A stretch of DNA of 64,000 nucleotides from Moringa oleifera (Eukaryota > Streptophyta > Magnoliopsida > Brassicales > Moringaceae). A program made the translations under genes and the position numbers. Below are positions 1-11,674 of this stretch, piece by piece. Location of the stretch: the NCBI GenBank assembly GCA_021397835.1, contig JAJFZO010000407.1, forward strand, positions 6,014,001 through 6,078,000, in the 5' to 3' direction. Position 1 is the stretch's first letter. Every line of letters begins with the position of its first letter. Below the pieces are notes generated by a model. It searched no databases and was not told the origin of the DNA. It saw only the letters and a program-made list of their open reading frames with translations.

Positions 1-801
1 TTTGCCTTTCTTCTTCAGTGGCGGGGCGGTCTCAACGACCCCATTACCCGCTGGTCGCCCGACCACCATCAGTTCCCGGGAATGGCAACAACCTCCACTG
101 GGCCTTCACTTCACAGTTCGGGTTCGGGTTGTGTGGATCTTTTGGGTCAGAGTCACTTCCCTTCCTTTCCTTATTATAAGGGGTGGAAATTCGACTATGC
201 CTCGGATCTGAGGCCCAAAGTGAGCGTTTATATCCAAATTTGATTGGTTTTCATTCTTTCGTTTTTTATTTTAGAGGGATTTTGTTTGGTCTTCTAGATT
301 TGATGTCTGCAAATGTATGCTCATAAAACATTTATTCTTTTTGGTTCATCGTTTTTTATCATAAATGTTTGATGGGCATCTCATATTACTATGCGGATAC
401 ATGCTGAGTGTATGTGTATTTTGTTCATGTTTATTGGTTTGGGTGGCTTGTTGTGTTTAGACTTTGTTTAGATGGATTGTTGGTGAATATAATTTGGTAT
501 TTGGATCTGCTATGTGGGTTATTTTTGATTGGATTTCTAAGAGGCAGTGTGTGATTCTGATTGAAACATTCTCAGTCTATAATTGATCATCATTTTGTTG
601 TCAACTAGAAAATTACTGTTTTGATTCAGATATTATTCTTCATAAAGTTGGTCATTTTGTTTAGGAGTTCATGGAAATTTATATTTTATATCTTTTTTTC
701 CCCACTTTATATTGATCTCTTAATTTTTCTTATCAGTGTACATATGGCAAATTTCTAATATGTGGATTATGGGCACTTCATGGGAGTGAGTCCTCCCCCT
801 C

Positions 802-841
<40 letters not shown>

Positions 842-3800
842 TTTTTCTATGTTTGTATTTGCTACTCCTGATTAGGAATTTGGCTTAGGAGACCTTAAAT
901 TCATTACTGGGATTACTATTGAGACACTAGTAGTGTATTTATGCATGTATAGTTCATATAAGCAATGACTGAGAAGATTGAAGTGAATTGGAAATCTTCT
1001 GGTGCTCTTCTGATGTGTTTAGCTCTGATGTCATACAGTAATTGCCAGGACATCCACGTATTTCATTTTTGATCAAATGGTGATGTTCTTTTGATATTTT
1101 CCTTTTCTGATTTGCTGAATGCCAGATATGTATTACAACAAGCACTTCTGCTGGTTTAGAGCAGACTTTACCTTGGATTTTCTATCACAAGGTTATTGGA
1201 GTTCAAACTTTTTTCCTTTTTGTTGAAGGCAAGGCTGCCTCCTCTAATGTATCTAAAGTCTTACAATCAATTCCAGTGAGTCTAAATCCACTGCTTCCTC
1301 GTTTTGATTTGATTATTCAATACTTTATTTTACTGGCTAATGCAAAGTTTTACTTTTCTTCCATATTTCTATTCTGATTGGTTTCGTTCCTTGCAGGGAG
1401 TACATGTCATATATAGAACGAGAGAATTGGAAGAGCAGCAAGCTAAAAGGCATGTGCATTTTCTGCTTGTATTCTTCTTCTTCTTGTGATTGGGTTTTAG
1501 TCAAAAGTACTATTTGCGTTTTTCCTTTTTGCCTGCATATTGTTCATAAATGTGGATTGTTTGTGCTGAAGCAATAGAATATTTCAGTGCAAAGTTGGGT
1601 TAGGAATAATCAGAAGGAACTAACTAAAAAAGTCATTCATCTTTAGATGCTGCAATGGGCTGCAATCAAAGTGGCTGTGAGATTGGAAATAAACTTAAAT
1701 GTCCACTGTGTAGTCTGGAGAGGAATGAGCTTGGAAGCGAATAATTCAGAATGTTAGAGTCAGTTAGCTCTAGCTAGGCTTTCAACCTCCTGAAATTTTC
1801 ATTCAACTGTAAACTTTTTCTTTTTCAATGTTTGTTTGATATTTCATTTTCTCTTTCACAAATGATCAATTATCAAAGTTTTACTTGTGATGAATAAAGT
1901 ATGGTTGCTTTTCACTTGATGAGGTTGTTGCATTCTTTTTTCTCTACATGTTATCTTCTCCAGTAATCTGATATTTGTTATATATCATGTATGTTGGTTC
2001 CTGCAAATTGGGGTCAATAGCCGGATATGGAATGAGACTTGGTTGGCAAGCTTCTTCTACAAACCATGTAACTATGAGTTGTTTGTGAAGCAATCCCTTA
2101 ATATGGAAATGGCCATTGTCATGGCACGGGTATGGGTTATGTTTCGTCCTTTTCCATGGAACAGTTAGTATATGTACATATTTTAGATTCAGAATATCCT
2201 TTATCTGCTTCCAAACTTAGGATGCTGGCATGGATTGGATTATCCATCTTGACACCGATGAGCTAGTACATCCTGCTGGAGCTCGTGAGTATTCTTTAAG
2301 ACAGTTGCTATCAGATGTGCCTGGAAATGTTGATGTGGTTATCTTCCCAAATTATGTGAGTGGCGCAGCTCTTGTCAAATTTGAAGACTGATCAATTGGT
2401 GTCAAGCAAAGTTCTCTATTGCACTGAGCCAATGTTTTTGACATCCACATTGATGATTACATGTTCTTTGTTTCAGGAGAGTGGTGTTGAGCGAGATGAT
2501 ATTAAAGAACCTTTCAGTGAGGTAATATTATCTGTTCTGTTATATGTTTCCCGCATTTTCGGATTGGGTTGGAACAGATACAGCTAAAACTAAGAACTTA
2601 GGAGGAATATAACCAGTGCTCTCTCTCTCTCTCTCTTGCTTTCCGTGTTCCTTCCCCCTTCTCAAAATTACTATGTACAGTTTAATGTTCCACTGAATTC
2701 TGTTTGTTGTGTATATAGATGGGTTCTTTTTTCAAAATTCTTCCATATCTCAGGGCAAAAAATTTCTTCTTCATGCCATGTATCTTTCATCTTCATGTAG
2801 GTTTCCATGTTCAAGAAGAACTATGACCATCTTCCCAAAGATGTGTACTTTGGCAACTATAAAGAAGCAACCCGTGGCAATCCAAACTATTTTCTAACTT
2901 ATGGAAATGGGAAATCTGCTGCTCGTATTCAAGATCATCTTCGTCCTAATGGCGCACACCGATGGCACAACTACATGAAGACCCCCAAGTATGTGTATAT
3001 CTTGTGGATTTCATGAGTTTGTGCATTCATTTACCTACTAAACATACTATTTGTTAGATTTTTATCATTATTGCGTTTTTACATATGTTTGTGTGTCCTA
3101 ATTGTTTGTTAACTCTTTAGGAAATGGTCAATGGGTGAATATAACAATCTACTTAATCATTGGTTTTCTTTAATCTATGCCTGTTTGCTTTTTTACCATT
3201 AAAGCTTGTTGAATTTATTGCTTTTCTGATAAAGAAAAAGAAAGCTTATTTAATTTATGGCTTCAAAATAACTCATTCTAATATCTTTATAGTGAGGTCA
3301 AACTGGAGGAGGCTGCTGTTCTGCATTACACATATCCCAAATTTTCTGATCTTACTTCAAGACGCGATCGTTGTGGCTGCAAGCCAACGAAGGATGATGT
3401 CAAAAGATGCTTCATGTTGGAATTTGACAGAGCTGTGAGTTCCAATTGAGACCCTCTCCTTTTCTTACTGTGCAATCGGCAACATGGTTGAATGCTGTTC
3501 TGATTGGCTGTCTACTGCCCTTTCCATTGTACCTTGATTGTCATCCCTTCCTGTTTATTTTGCATTATGCGTGATTTGTAGTTCCATTTCGTATATAGGT
3601 GTTTTCATTGCGTGGAAACATGATGGAACCTACATGAAGATGTTATAGAAGAAAGATAAGGCAAATGAGAAGCATAATAGAATCTCTAAATTAAAAGGGT
3701 GGGCTTTCTTTGAAGCTGGTTTTCACAAGTTTTTGTAGGTTATAGTAGGATGCTTGAAGTCCGAAGGATCCTCATGTTATATATACTAAATGATTGAGGG

Positions 3801-5410
3801 AAATCATTAGTATACATGATTATATCTTATGTTCTTCTAGTGCAAGTATTAATTTAAGTTACAAAAAAGGGAAATTAAAAGGAGAGAAAGAGGCTGGGGA
3901 GAGGGTGAGAATGATGAAACAGAGATCTTATGTCTGAATATCAGCGGTAACAATAACCAATATCATCATTTTAATCATGATCACCATTATCTCTTATCAA
4001 AAGAGAAAAAATCATCATCATGACATGTGTTGTTCTTGTGGAGAGGATGATGGGATAGTGGAAGGAAAATAACTTCCACGATAGCTTGAATCGTTCTTGC
4101 AGGTAATCGTGCCTTTTAGAGAAGATACATAGTTCTTTGTGACTCTGCAATAATTTTTTGTCTTGCATGTTCACAGAACTGCCAATAAGCCTTCATGAGC
4201 AGCATTGTTCGGGGCTCTTTTGTCTTTGCTTTTCTTGGTGTAGTGAAGGTTATCATGGGGGCTTAAAAGCCCAGTAAGTATTTTTCCTGCAAGCAATTTA
4301 TTCAGCTATTCGCTGTTGTCTTCTTTGCAGGCATTTATAATTGCTTCAACTGCAACAGAGGAGGAAATGCTGCGGTGGTAATAAGCATATTGAAATACTT
4401 CCTTTTTAATAAGACAGCATATTGAAACACTACTAGCTGCATCTTATTGTGATGATCCAAAACTCTTGATGTCAGTTTTGTGCTTAGCCATCCACAGGAT
4501 TTCTGTGGCTCCATTTTGTTCTTTACACATTTGTTCTATTGACTTTTGGGATTTCAGCATCTGAAAGGCAATTTAGACAAAATAAATGCTTGAACATTAA
4601 GTGTCAGTTTTGTGCTTAGCCTTTTCAATGGCTTTATGTTAGTGTTTACCGTCTTGTTTTATTGAAAATTGGGATTTAATATTCTGAATTGCATTCTTAG
4701 ACAAAATAAATACTTGAATATTAAATCACTGGGTCAATGGAAAGGGATTCAATTGGATGCTCTATACAATTATTGTTGGTTCTTTTGTGATATATGTTTA
4801 GATTATGAAAGGGACATTGTTTCCATCTTGCTTACGATGTTGCTGCCTGGGTTCAAATTGCTATTTCAACTAAAATTCTTCTGTTTATGTAGGTACCAAG
4901 AACGCATTGTGTGGACTGATAAATCACTGAACTTGAAGCTTATGAGGAAGGGAATAATGACCCGCATTTATGCTCCGATGGTAAGTTCAATTGACACGCA
5001 GTTACCTTGATCAGAAGTCAGTCTTCTTGTTTTTCTGGATTGTGTTTCACCTTGAAGCAATTTATGGTTGCACATGTAAGCACTCTTCTTGAATCAGATT
5101 CCTTCAAACTGTCCTAACTTTTCTGTGTTTGCAGGTCATTATTCAAGGACTAAGGGAGTCTGGTGTTTTCAGCTCTGTAATTGCTTCTTCACAGACATCC
5201 CTCTCAAGAGACAAGTTCTTGTCTACCGTAGAAAGTAGTAACTCTTCTAGAACAGTTGACTCTGAGACAATTTCTTCAAGAAATAGTGGTGCAAACCAAG
5301 AATCTCAGGCCACTGCCAGGAGGGTATTGGAAATCACAGATACTTCTTTCATGTCAGCAATGCCACCTCAGTCTCCTCCTGGCCAGGATGATCTTGAAAT
5401 GGAAGTATAA
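1..5410 (+). CDS. KOB1: KOBITO1 (ELD1/ABI8) glycosyltransferase-like protein, 5' end outside window
   Basis: Exons: 1-219, 1126-1275, 1397-1449, 2021-2129, 2221-2355, 2477-2521, 2801-2988, 3293-3434, 4331-4377, 4893-4980, 5135-5410 (stop TAA). They join in one open frame of 483 residues. About the first 50 residues, which in this family hold the cytosolic tail and membrane anchor, lie left of the window. The protein follows Arabidopsis KOBITO1 almost residue for residue as I remember it, for example [10 protein letters not shown] with the DxD-like acidic motif of a nucleotide-sugar-binding fold, and [11 protein letters not shown]. The family is plant-specific, DUF23/GT92-like, membrane-anchored, and needed for normal cellulose deposition, cell elongation and ABA/sugar responses; its enzymatic reaction is not established. 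The C-terminal tail after residue VFSSV is Ser-rich and divergent, as usual. Intron 3 uses a GC donor at 1450. Intron 1 contains a run of 39 C. Identity is very sure; exon ends are sure within splice consensus. Confidence 0.95.
803..841. repeat. Homopolymer run of 39 C
   Basis: An uninterrupted poly(C) tract lies in the first intron of the KOBITO1-type gene. It is preceded by a C/T-rich stretch from about 791. Long C/G homopolymers are rare in plant nuclear DNA, so the exact length may be an assembly estimate. Confidence 0.95.
2617..2636. repeat. (CT)n microsatellite
   Basis: A short CT repeat in intron 6 of the KOBITO1-type gene. Confidence 0.85.
4465..4727. repeat. Imperfect tandem repeat, unit about 125-130 bp
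   Basis: Within intron 9 of the KOBITO1-type gene the string TCAGTTTTGTGCTTAGCC occurs near 4470 and again near 4602. The block around TTAGACAAAATAAATGCTTG (from about 4571) returns near 4698 with a few changes. Two diverged copies stand head to tail. Confidence 0.7.
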
Positions 5411-5883
5411 TGCATAGTTGGATCTACAGCACCCTTCCCCCCTCACTGTTCAGGGCTTCTTGTTCGGAGAAGGGTTAAGATTTTCAAAATGATTGCTGAA
5501 GAGAGAAAAATCTCTAGTGAGGAACACAATTTTGCCTTGTCATGATGGAGGCACTTCATTGTTCGGTTCATGGGGCTCTTCCCGATCATAACCCAAGCGC
5601 TGGTGTATATTTCTGTTTTTAGATTAGATTATATAGATGGAGAGGTGTAGAGTGGGATTATGACTGATACACCATATTCATGGTAGATATATTTTTTAAG
5701 AATTACCTTGGCTGACTGCCTGAGGTTGTAACCCGATTGCTGGCCTTGTCACATTGTTTTATTATACTCATGTTGACGGGCATCATTGTGGTGTTCATCC
5801 CCCAGAATGTTTGGTTTTAAACATGTTGACTATAACCAAAAAAAAAAAAAGACTCACCTTTGAGCATTCAGAATTGAAAAGGA

Positions 5884-5885
<2 letters not shown>

Positions 5886-5917
<32 letters not shown>
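5886..5917. repeat. (TA)n microsatellite
   Basis: About 16 TA units between the KOBITO1-type gene and ARP. Confidence 0.95.
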
Positions 5918-5919
<2 letters not shown>

Positions 5920-6051
5920 CTTTTCAAACAAAGGATTTTATGTCATTATTTATTAGAGGAAATTGAATTTTGTGAATTTAGTGAACAAAAATGAGGATTC
6001 TTTGTCCCACAGGCACAACAAGGAGAAAGAAAAGTAAGAATAGAAAAAGAC

Positions 6052-6069
6052 AGAGAGAGAGAGAGAGAG
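6052..6069. repeat. (GA)n microsatellite
   Basis: GA repeat upstream of ARP. It is complementary in sequence to the (CT)n tract 70 bp further on, so the two could pair as an inverted repeat. Confidence 0.9.
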
Positions 6070-6133
6070 GGGGAGGGAAGTTGCACTTGTGGTCTTTTGC
6101 TTGCCTTCGCGTCATCCCGCGTAACCCGATATC

Positions 6134-6135
<2 letters not shown>

Positions 6136-6170
<35 letters not shown>

Positions 6171-6181
6171 TCTCTCTCTCT
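6136..6181. repeat. (CT)n microsatellite upstream of ARP
   Basis: A long CT run with one CCC interruption, ending 35 bp before the proposed ARP start codon. Pyrimidine-rich tracts of this kind are common near plant transcription starts, so a role in the ARP core promoter or leader is plausible but not shown. Confidence 0.9.
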
Positions 6182-6216
6182 GTGTTAGGGTGTGTTGTGA
6201 GCGCGCGTTTCCTTCA

Positions 6217-9200
6217 ATGAACAGAGTTTTGACGTTAGGTTTGAAGAGTTCCTACTGCATCAATCTTACGAGGTTTGTTTAATTTCAAAATGATTAAATT
6301 TTTTTCCGAGATAATTGAGATTTCCGATTTCAAATTCTAAAAGTTGACGGTTTATTTGTTTCCTTGGTCTTCCATTACGTTTATGAGAAATGAAAAAAAA
6401 AAAAGGAAAAAAAATTAGAGGAAAAAAAAATTGACATACTTGAACTTTATTTCTACTGAAGCAAACTCTCACATTCAGGTTTAGCTCTTTGTCTGCTCAC
6501 CTCCTGGATGATAAAAGGTTATAAAATTCGGTTTTTTATTTTCAAAATCAGTTGTTTTAAGTTCATTTATTTACTACTTGCAGCTGCATTCTAATGGAAA
6601 AGAAATGAAAAAGGAGATTCTCCTTTTATATTTTCTTTTTCTATTTTCCAATTTTATTGGCATACATGGTTGCTCTCATTCACTAGCTTCTGTATTTGCA
6701 TTGTGATCTAATCTTTTACAATGTTATAGCTCTGACAGAGAATGCTGTAGTTTTGCAGTGACCTCGAGGAACTTGAAATATTGGTCACGGGTTCATTTGA
6801 GAGTGAGAATCTTGGGGTCTAAAAAGCTCTTTTCGAATTCATTGAGACCCGATTCATCAGGTGTTGAGGCGAAAATGGAAAAGAAACTCAAAGAAGTGAT
6901 GGCTACAAACCAAAATCTTCAGGTGAGTGGTCTAGGTTGTGATTACTTTATTTCCTGTTGCTATTACCTTTATATGTGTTCTTTTGTCCTGAGTCATGGA
7001 TAGTTTTTGTTGATTCGTTGTTGGTTGTTGTTCAGGAAAATGTTGTGGAGCGTAATTTAGATGAAATTCAGCTTATTAAAGATGATATGGGGAAAATTGA
7101 GACAATGACAGTTCAAGAACTCAGAAATACATTAAGGTAAGTTGATGTTCCAAGGTGTAACTTGTCAGTGGTTGCATTAAATGATTGGTAAATTATTGGG
7201 TCAAAGATAATTGACAAAGAGAACTAAATATGAAGTCTTTTTCTTCTACTTTTGCTCTTGTAGTTTTGGAGAAAGAAATTTCGAACTCATTAGCCAAGTA
7301 GCTACTTTGATTTGGTTATGGTTTTGTTTTCCTAGGACTCTAGTGGGAAAATTTTGAGACTGAAAAATACTTGTGTTTTCTTTCTCTACTTCTTTTCTAT
7401 CAATCACGAGTGATCTTTGGAAACATAAAATAGAATGCCTTTCGTCCAATACTTTTTCGCTTGATGAGGTTATGTGTTTGGCCTAAGGACAGGAGGACGT
7501 TTCTTTTTCTGAATTAGAATCCCTTGATCAACTTTAAGTGGTTCGATTATTGCTTTTTATTCTTCTGTGGTCTTAATATATATATATATATTTTTTTCGC
7601 TTGGAAGCCAATTGGCTCCTTTTGTTTAGCTCACTTGCAAAATCTTCTCTTCCTTGTTCTTTTCACTGAAAAATGAAATCTGTTGAGCTAATTGAATTGT
7701 CCTGAACTTCAGGAGAATTGGGGTTCCTGCCAAAGGTCGTAAACAAGATCTGGTGTCTGCATTGAGGTCTTTTTTGGACAAGAAGACAAATGGTGTGCAA
7801 TTTTACTACTAATGCTGTGTTTTCCGTGCAAATAGTATTTAGAAGTTTGGCGTGCTTGTCAATAGTATAAAACAAAACGAAGAGGGTTTCTCTACCTCTA
7901 ACAATTAAGCAGGATGTATATAATGTGGAAAAGATGAAGAGGAAATGCTTTAGCTATCACTTCCTGAATTTTTTTTTTTTTTTTTTGAATTTGTATTAGT
8001 TAGAGCTAAGTTGCTTATTTCCAACTTTAGATAGTTCCCTGCTTGTGCAGTTGAAAGTTCTTATGTATCAGAAGAACAAGTATCATCTACTCATGCTGAG
8101 AGTGTAACAGTGAAAAGAAAGGTTAAATCATCAGATGAAGGCAGCCTTCAGGTTGATGCTGTCTCAGAGGTTTCTGCACTTCAACAGACTAAGAGAAGAG
8201 TAAAACCATCGGCAATTGAGAATCAATATGGTAATGTTGCTGCTAAAATTGTCAGAACTAGACAGAACTTGTCAATCAAAACTGATGAAGGTTCAGGTAA
8301 TGTGGAACATATATGTATTGCATGCTCAAAAGCACAGGACTCTGTGCGTGTGTCATAGAGGAGTAAACACTTGTGTGGGTGCTAAAACATGCATGTTGGC
8401 GTGGGGGAGTTGAGAGGATGATTTGGTGCTGGGGCGTCTAAGGAAAGGAAGAATGTAATTAGGAGGATTTTATTGGCGAATTTTTGGATAGTATGGAGAG
8501 AATAGAAGGGCATTAGCGGGATTGAGGAGCCAGTTGAAGTGGTTAGGAATCTTTGGTTGCCTACTGTGAAAGTTTTTGTATTGGGTACATTTTTGGTAAA
8601 TGAGGAGGATTTTGTTGATTCAATAGAAATCTCAATCTCTAACCACTAACTAAATTGCTAAAGGGTAGCAGCCCCTTGGTTAAATATATGTGCTTTCTGT
8701 GTTCATTATGAAAAATGAATGCATATGTGGGTGCATGCAACCATAATACCTCTATGCTGTCTTTGTTCCTTCATGGAGCTGTTACCTCCTTTTATAGTGC
8801 TTTATTCTGATACGTTATTATTTATCTTTATTAAGAGTAACAGTTGCCTGGGGATAATGTCAGGTGGGAAGCTGCATCAAAGGAAGAAGAAAGTATGTTC
8901 CAACATTGGTAGTCAGGATGTTAAAGCCGCTGAAAATGATCTCTCTGTCTTTCAAAGTGAACCATGGACGGTGCTTGCCCATAAGAGGCCTCAGAAAGGG
9001 TGGATTCCTTATAATCCGAGAACCATGAGACCTTCCCCTCTAACAGAGGATACAAAGCTTGTAAAGCTTATGTCATGGAATGTCAATGGATTAAGAGCAT
9101 TACTAAAGTTAGAGGGCTTCTCCACACTGCAGCTTGCCCAAAGGGAAAATTTTGATATATTATGCTTGCAAGAGACTAAACTGCAGGCAAGTGTGTTAGT

Positions 9201-10868
9201 ATTTCTTGCTTTGTTCAATGATTTATAGAATTCATCTTTGTGAAGAGTGTTTAAGTGCAGTGTTTTGAGGTCTTCGCTTTAATGATAATTGGGAACAGGA
9301 GAAGGATGTTGAATCCATCAAGCAATCTCTAATTGTTGGTTATGAAGATAGCTTCTGGACATGCAGTGCTTCCAAACTTGGTTATTCTGGTACCGCAATT
9401 ATCTCGCGGGTACTCTTATTCTTATCAACTCATGAGAGATGTTTTATTTTGTCTCTTTAGTGTATCTTTGTACTATATTAATATACAGAAGCATGGTTGT
9501 AATTCATTGCTGCATTTTGCAGCATTATGACTGATGAAATCAGTCTACCCATGTTTTGTGATGGCTTTGCTTGTTGTTGATTAAACTTTTAAAGGCTAAC
9601 AGTTATTTGACAGATAAAGCCACTTTCAGTCAGATATGGCCTGGGCATATCAGATCATGATACGGAAGGACGGCTTGTGACTGCCGAGTTTGAATCATTC
9701 TATTTGTTAAGTGCCTACGTTCCTAACTCCGGAGATGGCTTGAGAAGACTGGTAACTGTCTTAAGTATCTTGCATCTTTTTGGCTCATTTATTTTAGTCT
9801 TCAAGTGTTTTTTCTTAAACTGATGGTTGCTTCTTATTCAAGTCATACAGGATAACAGAATGGGATCCAGCTCTTAGCAATTACATGAAAGTAAGCATAT
9901 CATTTTTTGTTTCCTTGGCCCTTCATTTTGAATACAATTATAAATCCATAATAGTGTATACATCTGTGCTGGGAGTTAGTTCTACTCTCATAGAAAGAAA
10001 AGACTGAACGTTATCTACAAGCAAATGCCTTCACTTGTGTAAGCACAATGGTGTGTGTAAACTGCATCAACATAACCAATCAAATGGTTTTTTCTTATGT
10101 TAAATTGTTTCTCACCCCGAACGATGTGAGTAAACTGTGTTTCATATTTGTATGGGCTTGATGCTCCTGTTGCATAATGCAGGAATTGGAAAAGTCGAAG
10201 CCTGTCATTTTGACTGGTGATTTGAATTGTGCCCATGAAGAAATAGACATTTATGACCCTGCTGTAAGCGATCTAGGATTCTCATCTTTTCTACTAATAG
10301 ATATGGTATAATCTAATTTTATGCCTGTTTTCTCTTATATTTTGCATAATCCACAGGGAAATAAAAGAAGTGCTGGTTTTACAATTGAAGAGAGACAGTC
10401 ATTTGGGGCAAACTTCTTATCTAGGGGTTTTGTTGATACCTTTCGGAAGCAGCATCCTGGTGTTGTTGGCTATACTTACTGGGGATACCGCCATGGCGGA
10501 CGAAAAACCAATAAAGGCTAGACAATCTATGCTTCTTTTCTAAATGGAAAAAAAAAAAAGAAAAATCTTGGAGTAATTACTTGTCTATTTTTCTGCTGAT
10601 GATATCATTTCAGGATGTCTTCTGATTTTCCATAGTCTGATTTTATTGTGCATAACTTTGTCATTTTCTATATAATATTCTCTCTTTTCCTCTCCAGTTC
10701 TTGTATTACTTTTTCTTATTTGGTGATCCCAATTGTTTTGAAACAGGGTGGCGGCTTGACTACTTTCTTGTCTCAGAATGCATTGCCGACAAAATTCATG
10801 ATTCATACATTCTCCCTGATGTTTCTGGCAGTGACCATTGCCCCATTGGCCTTGTTCTCAAACTATAG
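6217..10868 (+). CDS. ARP: AP endonuclease-redox protein ARP (SAP domain + exonuclease III-like)
   Basis: Exons: 6217-6272, 6739-6922, 7036-7136, 7713-7792, 8051-8296, 8864-9186, 9299-9409, 9614-9751, 9843-9890, 10183-10263, 10357-10516, 10747-10868; 549 aa, close to the Arabidopsis length. It cuts DNA 5' to abasic sites in base-excision repair, and the Arabidopsis protein acts in chloroplasts. The first ~50 residues are basic and Ser-rich, as expected of a transit peptide. Residues ~104-136 form the SAP DNA-binding helix pair ([20 protein letters not shown]). The catalytic domain starts near 287: [10 protein letters not shown] (Asn295), LQETK (Glu326, metal), [26 protein letters not shown] and SDHCPIGL (Asp-His). 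Exon 6 starts inside a longer open frame; phase fixes the acceptor at 8863. Introns after 9186 and 10516 start with GC. Intron 5 holds a LINE fragment. The start codon is inferred from frame continuity only. Confidence 0.93.
8390..8690 (+). mobile_element. Decayed 3' end of an L1-type LINE in ARP intron 5
   Basis: The order of short matches is the same as at the 3' end of the LINE in GPT intron 7. Both have a GGGGG-rich stretch, then a Trp-Arg-rich stretch readable as [11 protein letters not shown] with small shifts. Both then have GTAAATGAGG, an Asp/Phe-rich stretch, and GCAGCCCCTTGGT (TGCACCCCCTTGGTG in the other). No reading frame survives and no clear poly(A) is left. Confidence 0.5.
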
Positions 10869-11674
10869 CTCCGCAGCAGCACCCGAACAACAATCCTTTT
10901 ACCACTGGCTATTTACACAGCATACCATCTGCGAAATCTCGTATGATTGTGATGGAATCTGGAAGAGAAATACCAACTCCTTGTTTTAATTTTGCACAAG
11001 CCACTTAGGTGGAAACTTGTTGATGTACCTAAAGTAGTTTTTGTCAAGAAGCCCAGTCTTGTCAAGGCAGCTGAAGTTCTGTACAGGAAGGCCAGATCAT
11101 GGAGAACTGGAACTAGGTGGAAAATTGAATGCTGCTTAAAATTCAGAAAATGAATGCCCTGATATTCTTATTCATTTGCGAATGTTTTGTATTCTTGTGA
11201 TCAACATCTTGCATGCCAAATTGGCTTCACCTTCATGAACCTGCCCTGGCTTAGAACATAACAAATCTTAGACCTTCTTTTACATCATTTTGGCATCACT
11301 CTGGGATCTGGGTTCTCATGGTATCTCAGTCTATCAAAATCCTTTGACCTGAGAATAAATTCCCTTCTAGTGCAAGGTAAGATCATGTTCTATTTCAAGA
11401 TCAATTATATTAAAATTATAATTGTGACAAAAGTATGTATTCATGAGACATTTTTCTATTGTAGCAAAAGATTAATTGTCCTCCTACCATACAATTAGGC
11501 ATATGCTTGACACGGTGTCGCGTATTTGCAGACGTGGCAAAGTCTAATTGGACTGATGCCAAACCAGAGTGGAAGAAAAGAAAGGCCGCCATGTTTGACG
11601 TAGCTTGTTAAACAAAACTGCTTTTAACAGAAGAATTGAAAGAAACCTCGAGAGACGGTGAGAGGGAGAGAGCC
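10869..11674. other. Intergenic region between ARP and GPT
   Basis: ARP 3' UTR and flank, then the GPT promoter and leader. A stop-free stretch 10953-11150 on the + strand lacks a start codon and is not supported as a gene. The GPT leader immediately before the ATG is GA-rich. Confidence 0.6.

Larger units (their letters stand above)
5411..6216. other. Intergenic region between KOBITO1-type gene and ARP
   Basis: The first part is the 3' UTR and flank of the upstream gene, with A-rich stretches near 5839. From about 5880 the region is dominated by microsatellites: (TA)n, (GA)n, then (CT)n close to the ARP start codon. The CT-rich stretch probably lies in the ARP core promoter or 5' UTR. Two short frames here are reading through the repeats and are not genes. 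Confidence 0.7.

Noticed and set aside
5991..6282. Two short + strand frames
   Set aside because: Mostly translated CT microsatellite (Leu-Ser repeats); only the last part is true ARP exon 1.
10953..11150. Stop-free stretch of about 66 codons after the ARP stop, with coding-like Lys/Arg/Val composition
   Set aside because: No start codon and no join to ARP in frame; best read as 3' UTR.
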